Shown: positions 38,301 to 50,898 of the stretch, piece by piece
Layout: every line of letters starts with the position of its first letter
How positions within the stretch are numbered: position 1 is the stretch's first letter
From: Pelodera strongyloides
Lineage: Eukaryota; Nematoda; Chromadorea; Rhabditida; Rhabditidae
Assembly: GCA_036852015.1 (NCBI GenBank)
Contig: JAANDG010000681.1
Coordinates: 1-64,000 of the forward strand
Direction: 5' to 3'
Length of the DNA stretch: 64,000 nucleotides
Position numbers and translations under genes: made by a program
The notes under the pieces: generated by a model
Databases searched by the model: none
Told to the model about the DNA's origin: nothing
Seen by the model: only the letters and a program-made list of their open reading frames with translations

Positions 38301-41300
38301 CTCAACCATTTCACAGTGGCTTTCCTTTGTTGTGTTCGTGCCTATAAAACATAGATGGACAACTAGAACAGAGAACCTCATACTATTCTTCAAGCCTACA
38401 GTATGCTTCCAGCTTACTTTCAGCACAACGTCCACTTGTGTAATGAAAATATTGAAAATGCTTGAAGGTGGCGTGGCATTGAAAATGCTTATAGGTAGCG
38501 GCTCACACTGCGTAGTTGATGTGAGAACCACCAACCACAATTACATATCAGCACAACTATGTATTATGAGGCGAACTCTCAGGTGCAGGTTCTTGTTGCG
38601 CAAGTCTGTTATAGGTACAATAGATGGACAACTAGAACCTAGAACCTGCTAGTATTCTTCAAGCTTATAGTATGCTTCCAGCTTACCTTCTGCACATCGT
38701 CAACTTGTGTGGTGAAAACAAGTTCACTGCCCGTTTCATTCTTCAACACATAGGGAAGATGGTCGGATCGACTCTTTGCAGAACATTGTTTTCTAAAGGG
38801 CGAACAGAAATGTAAACCTCTGTTACATACGATGTTTCAAACAAAGAATAAATGGTGCGTACAACAACAAGATCAGTAATTGCAAAACAAAAATAACACA
38901 CAATGCCCAAACCTAAAGTCGTCCCTATAAATCTGTTGTTGAATCGCGGGCCAACGACTACTCCACTGTGTGGCTTGAAGGATCAAATCCTGTGTCAAGT
39001 TGATATCCAATGTGCTCTTCGATTCTGAAAGTAACATGTTCATCATACTATATCAACCAACCAACGCCAAAAACCAACAACATAAGAAAAGTCGGCAACG
39101 CTTTATAGAGAGTATAACTATGCGTGACCAATGCGTCCAAGGCATGTTAGTGCAACGTCCAGCCATGGGCCATGCAACCTGATTAATATAAACAATGGTG
39201 ACACATATTTTAAAAATAATATCTATAACACTATACCGACCTGTCCTCAACTCGACCACCTGCATCTTGTCCTTCTGATTGATCTCCAGCCGTAGAATTC
39301 TCCACTGTTCCATGAATGGTTCCCAACCAAACACTCGCTGGTTGAAGTAATCGATATTGACAGCAAAGTTGGCCGTTAATCGATCCTGACAACGATCCAC
39401 AGCAAGGCCTACAAAAGTCAATTACTTCAATCAACAAATCACGTCCAATGAGAACATTTTCGTCATAGAATCATAGAAAGTGTTCGTAAAGAGTATAACC
39501 AAAGCAGCTCCTTTGAAAAGTATCCGATACTCAGTATCGGTCGCATCTACATGGCAGAAGTGCGAGAGTTCGCCAACTCCAACACCAAAATGAACAAACG
39601 TGGCCACAAAAAAAAGTAATAAACATTTGTCATTCATAGGTACACAATGACAATACCAACCACTGACTCCAAATCTAAGGATAGGAATTGATCCTCCTAC
39701 AACATCGTCGAGGAGCCATAGATCAGCGTGTTCCGTCTTCACCGACACCTTTCCCACTTCCAATGCTGAAATGGAATGCTTCTCACTAGCTGAGCATTCT
39801 TCATTAATATGTATGCACATAGTAAACATATACACACAACACACACAACACACATCGCTTAGCTAAAAATCAGTGACGAGTGACGATTCGGGTACGAGTT
39901 GGAAATTAGAAATTCAATGAAGAAGAAGAGAGCAACGTCCAACTGTTCAACACTCACGTTTTCCAGGTATTTTGTTTGGCATAATGGGGATTATCGAGTT
40001 TCCGAAAGTGATCATGTAGTGCGTCGTCCATCCTTCTACAACAAACTTCAGTACTCGGGCGTCCTTGTAACTGACTTTGCCGATTAAATCACACACTTCG
40101 ACCTGAGCAAATTCAATAATAAAAACTACGTTCAATACACAGTAACTTCAACATTTCTTTGTACAAACAAACATGCTTATTAAATAAAGCCGTCTCATCT
40201 TCAATCAGTAAGATATGTAACACTAGTTATAATGACAACACAACGATAATACATGTAACACTAAATGCAACCGCAAAAACGTAATCTTAATTCTGATCAA
40301 TGATATCAAACAAGTACACGCACCTGTACAGTATGTCTAGCAGGGGTAAGCATCGGTAATCCATGGGATCTTTTCGGGGTCTTCTGCTCGAGGGCCAATC
40401 CGATGGCCACCTTGAACTCATTACTGATCTGCGACATAGTCGACGTCGCGTTGTCCATCAGACACCAACTCGCGTGCATGCTCTAAAACACACGAGAGTT
40501 GGAAATGTTAATAAAAATGATAGAAAGTCGAACAGATAAAGATAAACTCCAAACGAATAATTCGACCGGGCAAGACACTCCGCTCAGGGCTCAAGGGTTT
40601 CAGCAAGTTACCGTAGCAAAATAAAAGCTATGAATTAACCTGAATCTCCAAGTTTGCGGCCAGATCCCCCGTAGCGTCATTCATATTCAGCACTGCGGTT
40701 GTGAATAGTACCAGTGCGAAGCTGTTCTTCACAGTCTGGTCTTCCAAGAAGTAGAGGTCGCATTCTCTAAAAAACGGTCAACTGTATTAAGTATTAACTG
40801 TATTAAAGGAACGCAGTCACGTCACGATATTTTTTGCAATTTTTATTTAATTTTCATTAAATATAGGAAGTGAGAAAACATTCGATTATTCGATACCAAT
40901 ACCAATTTAAAGGAAAACAAACTCGGGGAGAGAATTCACTGAGATTGGGAGTTACTCGACTACAGTAGATACGCAAGTGTCCGGGCAAAGGCTCATTATA
41001 ATATAATAAATATCCTGCAGTGTTAGACAATTGTGATATGCTGTCACTGCAGGGTATTCAATCTCGGCCGCCATCCGGGAAATTGCTTTCATTCACAAAA
41101 TATTGTTATCCAGTAACTCCCATTCTCAGTGGGTTATCTCCCTGAGTTCGTTTCTCTTTAGCTTCATATTGGTACCATATGTTCCTTCACACCTTCCTAT
41201 ATTTAATGAAAATCAAATAAAAATGATAAATTTATCGTGACTGCGTTCCTTTAAGTGCGAACGCACGAACGCAGAGAAGTTGACAAAGTGAGCTACACCT

Positions 41301-44300
41301 CCACTTTGAGCTAGCATAATACATAACAAAAAACCTCACCTCAAAGTAACTTTCACAGCCATTGTCTGCAAGCGTTGCGATGGCTGGGCATTTCTGGCAA
41401 CAACCCCCGTTGAGCTCGTTCCGTACGTGCGCGTCAGTAACGGGTGCGAATCATCGGCAGCTTCTAGAAAAATCGATCTTTTAAACTTAATTCTTGTCTT
41501 TCCCCTCATTATCCCAAGAGCTTCTTCTTCGATTTGATCAATGGTTTGGATAACTATCATAAACACATCAAAAGTGAATATATACAAGTACAACTCAACT
41601 TTCAACAAAAAAATAACAATAAGAAAACTAACGTGGTGGCAAGAAATCCGTGTTGAGAAGTAGGAACTCCTTGGCGTCATTCAACCAGTCGGGACAGATG
41701 ATTACTCGGGCGCCCATTAGCACAAAGGTTACCAGTGGCACTTCATCCTTTCGCATCAAAATATGCGCTTCCAGCATCAGCGAGAGCGGTCTAAATTGAA
41801 AAAAGTACTTTTTGTTGGCTGGAAATGTACTGTTGTAGTCGGTGCATGGTAGAAATCTACAATGCATCTTCGTGCACCGGTAAGGCTGCGTGTGTTTACG
41901 TAAATGGAATAGAAAAAGTGTGTAAGTGTCTATCTCTAAAAGGTGTGTAAAAGTGTATATGTATGTGGGCACGGGTGTATGAATTCATGTGCATGTGGAA
42001 CGCGCCTGCATGGTAAGAACAAGAAAAACATCACTCACGATTTCGCCTGCTCACTGGGACTCCGCGGAGACAGTACATTGCAATAAACATTTGTGGCCTT
42101 TCCTGGAGCAGGAACTGGAAACACACAAGCTTTAGATGAAGGTATGTACCAAGAAGTACACTGCCTGGTTGCCCAACCTCAACTTGAACGCATACCGCCT
42201 AACGCTTTCCCCGAAAAACCATAATATGCACAAAGCTGGAATAGAAAATAGAACGCGTTGTCTTGTGTTGTGTGGCATACGACTTTCTAGACTGTACACC
42301 AAATACCAAAAACAATTACAGCAACCAACTAATTGTTAGTAAAGTCCAAACCTCTCGTATCAAACAACTCGGCTCGGTCACAGATGAGATCGAGCTCACT
42401 CTGATCATCAATATAGACATCAAAAGAGACCCGCGCCGAAGTGAGCACCATTTTGGCGAACGGTTGATAGCGTCTAAGAAACAATTTCTTAGCACTTAAA
42501 TAATATCCTATATCAGCTCACATGTTCATTCCTTACGGTTTCTTATTCCTTACGGAACAATTAGGAAATTCAGTTTACACATAGTCTTCTATGTACGTAA
42601 GCAGGCAAGTCACAATAAGTCAAACGAAACAAAAAACAAGTAAAAAGAATAATAAAAAAACTACCTATCAAAGAAGACTCCCGTCGAAGTGACAACTTGA
42701 GCCGGAACTTGGCAATCCAGACTCACGTCTTCGAAAATGATACGCAGAGATAAGGTAGCATACTTGTTCGAGCTACCAACTTCCTAAAGAGTAATTTCTT
42801 AGTCATGCCATAAAGGTTAAAAGGATAAAGCTCCAGAGAACAGGCCCCCCATGCACACGAAATACAAAGTCGAGCTAGGGTTCCAAACAAAAGGCCGATA
42901 ACTTCTAACGATTAATCTATCAGATTCTCCAATGCTTGTGAAAGAGCAAAGGCGCTAGTGTTCGAGCTTAATGTTTCACTTTACAAATGGGAGAAAAACT
43001 TTAGTACATAAGGGACGATCAAAGAACATACACAACTGGTAGTCGGTTTGTGTAGGATTTCAATTGGAATAGTCTCCGGAACAGGAACGAGTGGATCGGC
43101 CAAATTGCACTGAAGGAACCTAAAATATCGTTTAGTGGATAAAAGAATAAACAGGTTGTCAACATTCTGTTTCACTACACAATCCGCTAGCTCTATAAAT
43201 TCAACAATAGGAGAACCAAACTGATCAAATTCGTAAAAGAACGTACAAAAAATATGATAAAGCAAGACAGGAACAGTAGTAACCCCAACTCACCCGCGTA
43301 GTAAACAATAGAAATCTGTTGTGACCCGCCATGACAAATTTCGCACACCCGCAATGATTGTGATGTCCGGAGCTGAAAAGGAATACTTTGAGAAATCACA
43401 CGGATCCTTCTTTAGAACTCGGAACATCTAGACGCCGACATCTGGATAATGGTCTCAGAGCCCCCTTAAGTCGCTAAGGGCTCTAAGGTCATTGTCTAGA
43501 TGTCGTCGTCTTGTCAACCTCCAACAACACAGTTCCTAAGAGCGCATGATCATGGAATTCGTTGCTACTAAGGAACCATTATGCTCAAGGACCGACTCCA
43601 ACATCAAACAAATAGATAACAAATAGATAGACACCTACCATTATGTGACAAATGCCCGTCTAGATTCCTATACACATCCGTAGCCAAATCGAATCGTTTA
43701 TCGAAAATATCCTCCTTCGAAACATGGAACTCAAAGTTGTCGAACACGTTACGACCCAGTGAAGCGGTGCCCTGAAGCACATGGATTAGCAGAAGGTAAA
43801 AAATGGAAGGTTTCGTAAATAGTGTCAAAGGAATAGCACATATTGTGTGCGAAATAGCGCACATTATTTCATTACTACACTTTTTGACAGACCAACATAC
43901 TTAAGCGAGCCAACTACACAGTACAGTACTGAGGCCGTAGTCACCAACACAGAAGGAACCCTCCCAAGGCTCACGAGCGCTCTGAATCTCCAGTACAGTA
44001 CTGAGGCCGTAGTCACCAACACAGAAGGAACCCTCCCAAGGCTCACGAGCGCTCTGAATCTCTTCTGTTCTCGCATTCTTTAGCTCCCTGGGGAGGCCAG
44101 GGAGGGCTCCCTGCGTGTTGGTGAATACGGCCACTGAACTTCTAACCACCATAAAACAAAAACCGCTCAAACCTTTTCTTCTCGTCGTAAAACCCGGTCG
44201 ATCCTCCTTGCCTCGTGCAGTTGTACATCCGACAACATCGCTCGCATACAGTCAATCAGGCAATCAATCTTGCTGTCTGCAATTAAATGTTACATAATTC

Positions 44301-47300
44301 TGCTCCTCAGGCGCGCAGCGCGGACATGCGAATCCTCGTCCGCGGGAAAAGATTGCAAATTTGCTTTGAAACACTCGAGACAGAGAGAAACCCCCATCCT
44401 CTTTTCTGCGTCTCCGCCTTTCGCCTGAGAACTTAGAATTTTGAAGGGAAACAGTGGAGGAATGCACACAAAACCCAGAATAACCTAGCGGTACGAAGAG
44501 ACGAAAATGAACACAACATACCGAAACCAAATCCTTTATCCACACTATTCGTCTTGAATACATTGCTCAAGCTGGAGTGTTTCTTGAACGAGTTTGTGAC
44601 GCGCAGGCCTGATGACTCCAGAACCAGACATTGATCTAGAACAGAGCATCGTATTCCCACATATACGACATTTAAACCAAAAAGGAACTGTCCTTACATC
44701 ATAATCACTATAAATCCAAGTTAAATCAGGCTACGTTCATGTACTAGGTAGGAAGACAAAATTAGGTCTTCGAATGAACCTTACCGCTCAGTTGATTCAA
44801 AGGGAACACTATGGTGGTTGGAGACTGTATATCAATGTCCAGTTTCACACGCGAACGAGGACCGTCGAATGCCTAAATGTGATTGGGGATTCTCTTGAGT
44901 TTTTTCCCTTCTTTTTTGAGTTAATACGGTGAAACACTTTCAACATAGGACGGGGTGCCTACAAGAAAACACCAACCGCAAAAAAAAAAAGAAACGAGAA
45001 GTTACGAAATCATACATTCAACTTCTTTTGCTTCGTCACTTGGTCTTGCAACTCGAAAAATTGCATCCAAAAGTCCATTAGGCCGCAGAAGTACCTGAGT
45101 TGGACAAAACTCATTTAACAACGAAACAACACCTACCATATAATGACCACAAACAGACATAGTTCAATCTACAATTCTATAAAAAATTCGAAAATAAAAA
45201 AACATTCCCAAAGATTACGAAATGATACATCAACCAGGCTGCAGGGCCATATTTCCAAACATAGTTCCCACTTCCAACCTAAAATACTGAAAAAATAACC
45301 TGTGCGTGTGTACGTAGTACATGTGCATTGCACTTGGGACAGTCATCTGTACAAGAAGATCCCACTCCCGCGACAGATCCACGTCCCCAAGGTATCTGAA
45401 TATATAGAACGTTCCCAACATCAAATTGATTAGAAAAGTGCAAAACCGTTGGCTACTTAAATTTCACCAAAGGTGTGAGACCGCAGCGGACCATTTCCGC
45501 TCGGACAAAACACCAATTTTTCGCTCGTGCAATAAATTTAAAAGGTTGACCTGACCAGTCTTGAGACGGCTACAGTTTTTTTTCATATGAGTGAAACACC
45601 AAACCATGTGGTGTGAGTGTGAGAGAAAACTGCTACAGAAATAAAAACGTACTTCACAAGTGTAAGCTGAGCTCTGGCAGGTACCAAGGAGGTGTCATCC
45701 GTAAGAACCACTCTATCATCATAGAGGGTACTGTAGAGAGGAGTTCGATCAGTCACTCTCATGCCATCAAAACAAAGAGAGAGGGACATTTGATCTCCCA
45801 CGTCTCCAAGTCTCACCTGTAAAGTGAATAAATAATCGTGAAACGACAGACCATTTCTCTAAATGTATCTAAAACAAATATCTACATACGCCTCAAAGTA
45901 CCACATTGGTTCAGTGAAAACATCTTCTACGCATAGCTAGAATTGCTAGCAGTTGGCCAATATGAGATCTTTAAGTACGGTAACTCCGACATACTATGTA
46001 CAGAATAGAATTACTGACAGTTGGCCAATATCAGTTCTAACAAGGTAACCCCGTAAGTGGCACGATTGGATAGATTCTTACACTGTTGAGAATATCAATG
46101 TTCTGGAAAGAGACAACTCCGAGCCGGGTTCCATTTGCCGGATAGTTCATATTGATACGCAACGTTCGGATATGAAGACCACATGCCAGGATGAATGGTT
46201 CGCCGGAAGGTTGCACATCTAAATTAAGTTCATTATTATTATTATTCACATAATAATGAATAAATTACCTCGCCCAAAGTAATCCGTCCCTGTTAATACA
46301 GTTCGATGAAGTCACAACATAAAACAACACTTTAGGATAGATCTTTGAGCAACGTAGTTTATAAAAAAAACTATGTCCTACGTGATCGTTATCATACAAC
46401 AAACAGGAGTATAAAGCTAAATATCAAAAATTTACTGAAACTTCACAACGTTTAAAAATTAAAGTGTTACTGTACCCGTATAGTCTTCCCTCTCGGACCG
46501 TCTCAATTCCCTCTCGGATGCTGAGTTCGAGTTCGATGTGTCCCTCTCCCTCAACCGGCTCGTGTTCCTGCTCATCGATGGATGTTCGTCCTCCCCAAGT
46601 AGGCCGGCAAACTCCATCAGTGCAGTCCACGACCTCCTATTCATACCCATCTCAACCTCGTTCATGTCCAACTCGACAGTGCAGTTCTTCTGAAACAGAA
46701 TACAGATACTCAAGAAAAATATTTTTTCTACCAATACCACATGTATACTGGGTGTTCGGTGTACTGTAGTATATTAACAACATCAATCTACAGTAGGCAA
46801 AGTGTAACTCCCCCTGCACAGCAACGCTTGTTACATATGCAATAACAAGAAATTTACTCAATATCGTACTACAGTGCGCTGAAGCATCACTTTTCCATGA
46901 AGCAATTAGTATAACAATCACAATTAAGCCTTTTCCATTCCGTTCGGCTAAAATGACTTCGAAAATAGGGGCAAATCGCACAATGGCAAAGTAACCGCGA
47001 GAGCTGCGCTAATTACTCTCTAATGGATATACATATACAAAATGAACGCTCCACAAACAGATATTTAACTATATTAGTACCATGAACACCGTCCAAATTA
47101 GGTTTACCTCTAATGCTCATCATCTCATCTCAGTCGACAACAATTATAAAGTTACACGATTCAATGCGTAGTCACATGTTGTTCAGATATACCAATTTCC
47201 GTTTCACTCAAACGATTTCCGCTTGTGAATTATTTTTACAAAGAACAAATACTGTACGATAATTACCGAAATTCAGCATACGCCACTTCCTAGCATTACG

Positions 47301-50300
47301 AAAGAGGACTAAAAAGTTCATGATGTAGCACCACAGAATGACCAATGACGGAACTTATGGTAAGAAAAACATGTTTTTTTTAGATAACATAACCCTTGTG
47401 CTTTCTTTTAAGTCCGATATATGCGCGCAGCCACCCTCACCCACAGTAACAAGTCGTGATTATTGGCGTCTCGAAGTAAAAAAGTAACATGACCAGAAAA
47501 GATATCAGCTCAAATACTGAACTGTTGCGTATACTCCGAAATGTACATACGTACATAGTTGATATGTTAACCTTGATAAAACAGTAAACACCCCCCGCAC
47601 AACGAATTAAAGGGATTGCAAAGAGTGTAATCATGAATGTAGATACTGTAGGAAATTAGTTCATCACATTGACGTGGGATGCCGGAAGCAACGCACGGCT
47701 AATTGTTATTTAAACGGTGATGACGTGAACGTGTAGTAATCAGCCGATGGTAGTGACCTATTTTTGTATGCGTAATTAAAATTAAAACGTAATAATCTAT
47801 TTTTGCTTGCAATGAAAATCTCAAAGAAAATTGAGTCATGAATTCGAATCTCCCAAAACCCAGGACTTCAACCCAAAAAGCTCACAAGGCAATGTGTTAT
47901 ACCTAAAATCAGCATAAAATTGCACTCTGCACATGGACACTGTGCTTCAAATACACGATCCGGCACACTCAGTTTTCGGCATCCGTCAGTTCGTCTCGAA
48001 GACAGTAGCGACAAAGGTGCCTTTCCTACGAAACCGAAATAACTCTGGTTCGGTCTACTCGCGCCGCACTGCCTGAGCTGCTTGAGAAATCTCTTAGCGT
48101 AAAAAAAATTGCGACCTAATTCTCCACAAAACACAAGTATCCAACAACCGCAGCCAGTTTATTTATCTGAGAAATTCCGAACAGAGCAAACAAGTTCCAA
48201 GTTTCTTTAGCCCATTCCAACTCATATCTACAATGTAGCGTAACAGTAACAAATGGGCGTGGTCAAAATCAGACTACTTTGTGATGCCCATACCGCAATC
48301 ACCCAATCAGAGCAGAGAAGCGAGAAGTGGGCGGCGCTTCACATCCACAACGATCTCCTCTTCTCACATGAGCGCCAAGTCCAATCACTTGATTTATAAA
48401 ATGCAGTCCTCAACGGTCGCATCACTCCTTCTATTCTTCTTTGTTACTCTTATTCGTTCACAGAATATTCCAATGGACGAGCGACCGATACAGGTCAGAG
48501 CATATAGTTTAGTGATGTACTAACAACTAACTAGTGCGAACGGACGTTAGTTACCGTCGTAGTCGAAACACCAGTGCCGTAAGAATGCAAAGCATGTGGT
48601 CCATACCAATACCATTCATACCCCTTCAATGAAGGGATAGTCTTAATCAGATTGTTGGTCATCCGCTTCCGCATAGATATACAACGCCAGCGGCGCATAC
48701 CGCAAGCTCACGAACAAATCACGAACCAATCATGCGGTTAATGCGGGATTTTAAACAATGATTAAACCAGCAATATACCGGTCTATATCCACTTCCTATT
48801 CAGATGGCCCGACGTGATCTGGTACCATTCACCGATATTGTTCACGATCTCAAGGGCAAAACGCTGGGAGGACGAATGAGGTAATTGATACTTCTCATTA
48901 GCGCTAACTCGCAAACATGAAACCGAGTAACAGTAAGCCGTACTGGCGAGGCATTTCACAGAGTGCGCGCCAACTATGCGCGAAAGGTGTACAATTCCAG
49001 TTGGCACAATCTTTCCAACACCCAGGCCCCGATCTCCTCTAGTTAGATCAACATGAACACGAACCATATCAACACGCAATCAGTCAATATGCACACCATC
49101 CACAATAATAATGTTTTAAATGTAAATTTGCTTTAGGTTCGGCAAGAGGAGCATGTCATTAACACCAAGTGCTGCGCGTCTCTATCCCAAAGTGGATTTC
49201 ATGTCTTTGTATGCACCACCCATCGACCAGTACTAGAGTGCACGTGAACAAGCAAAGAACATCCAGGGAATGCACTCACATTAAGCTAACATCCTTGTTT
49301 TCAACCAAAACTTTTCTGCTCTTGCCCACAAAAATGTTGTGCTGTGTAACCATTTCAACAATCTGTATACATATCCAACGCGAATAAAATCTTGTTAATC
49401 AGTTCAAAGTTATAGACATTTACGATTTTCCGTCATATGTTACAGTTGTAACTGTACTAATGGTCAACTAAGCTTGAATACAGGTACAAGGGAATTCTGC
49501 ATACCAATACATTTCAAACTCTGTACACATTCACAGTTGGAACTCAGCAACGAGTACAAGAATACTGTAACTACATCAACAGTTAAAATACTCACCTTGG
49601 AAAATCGATCAGTAAATTGAGTATGCCGCGCATCAACAAGAGTACACGTAATTGTCGCTTCGTTCTGGTGTTTTTCCTTGTCGCGTGCACCTAGAATTAG
49701 AAGATATTGAATAAAGGGTTAAGGGACTAAGGGTGCTGAAATACAAAAATTAAACAAAAAGGTATAGACACAAATCTCGCGCAACAAGGGACTCGCAACA
49801 ATAAGGCACGCACGCACAAAATGAAGCATTCTGATAAATCAGAACAATTATCATGAAATCATGAAAATATAAGATGTAGAGGATTAACTAATGAGGAAAA
49901 AGGTAATTTACCTTTAACTGCACAACTCGTCTTTCTGGATGCAGCTTCATTTCGATCAGTCATGGCAGTGCTGCTCAGACCTAAAATTATAAAATTAATT
50001 AATACTTACACAAACGTATTCCACTTTCCATTGAATAAAAAACTTCTCTTTAGTTTATCATCGATTTGTAAATGTGTGATTAATCAAACGCCGCTCGGAG
50101 AGCAACCAACTGAACGACTCACTAAATAACTAACTATATCCCCACACTGAAACATCTCACTCTGACAAACGCTCAAATAAGAAGTTTCAATTTGCATATG
50201 GGTGCCAATGACAAATACTAGTCGATATAGAACTTCAAATAAAACTAACGCATAAATACATATATTGAAAACAATGTAATGAGTTAAAATGATGCTAATG

Positions 50301-50849
50301 TAAACCTAATGAAATCTGAGCAAATTGTATTCAATGATTAATAAAATCCTTACTCGACAAATATCCTGGGGTTGGCAACGAGGAGGATTGGAGCGAAGTG
50401 TCGCTAGTGTAGATTGTGAGGTCCGGACATGACGTCGACACAGTTTTCTGAAGGGACTACATTATTCAGCACCGGTAAAAATGTTATAAAAAGGGGAATA
50501 ATGACAACAAGAAGCTCATTGCATAGCATAAAGTAACTCTAAGCATTTTTCGACTCTCCATAGCTCCGTAGTGTACAACATATGGCCAACAAGCTGTCAA
50601 CTTAATACACCTAGTTCGTGGAAGCATTCCTCCAAGAAGTACAGTACTGCCTACAACAATATTACTCAAATTCGCATGCTAACCAAGTCTCGTCTCCTCT
50701 TTGTACTCAACAGTGGATAGTTTGTGTTCTCGAGAAGATCATCCACGTCCATATGTCCGACACCGACAGTAACCTATAAGGTGACCAAAATCATTAATAA
50801 GATATCAGTGCCTTTCAATACAAACAACGTTCTAACCGTAGAACTCAAC

Positions 50850-50898
<49 letters not shown>

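Noticed and set aside
38127..38652. 164-codon plus-strand and 137-codon minus-strand frames
   Set aside because: They overlap each other and the partial exon duplication inside a VPS13D intron. Neither resembles a family, and no splice partners are visible.
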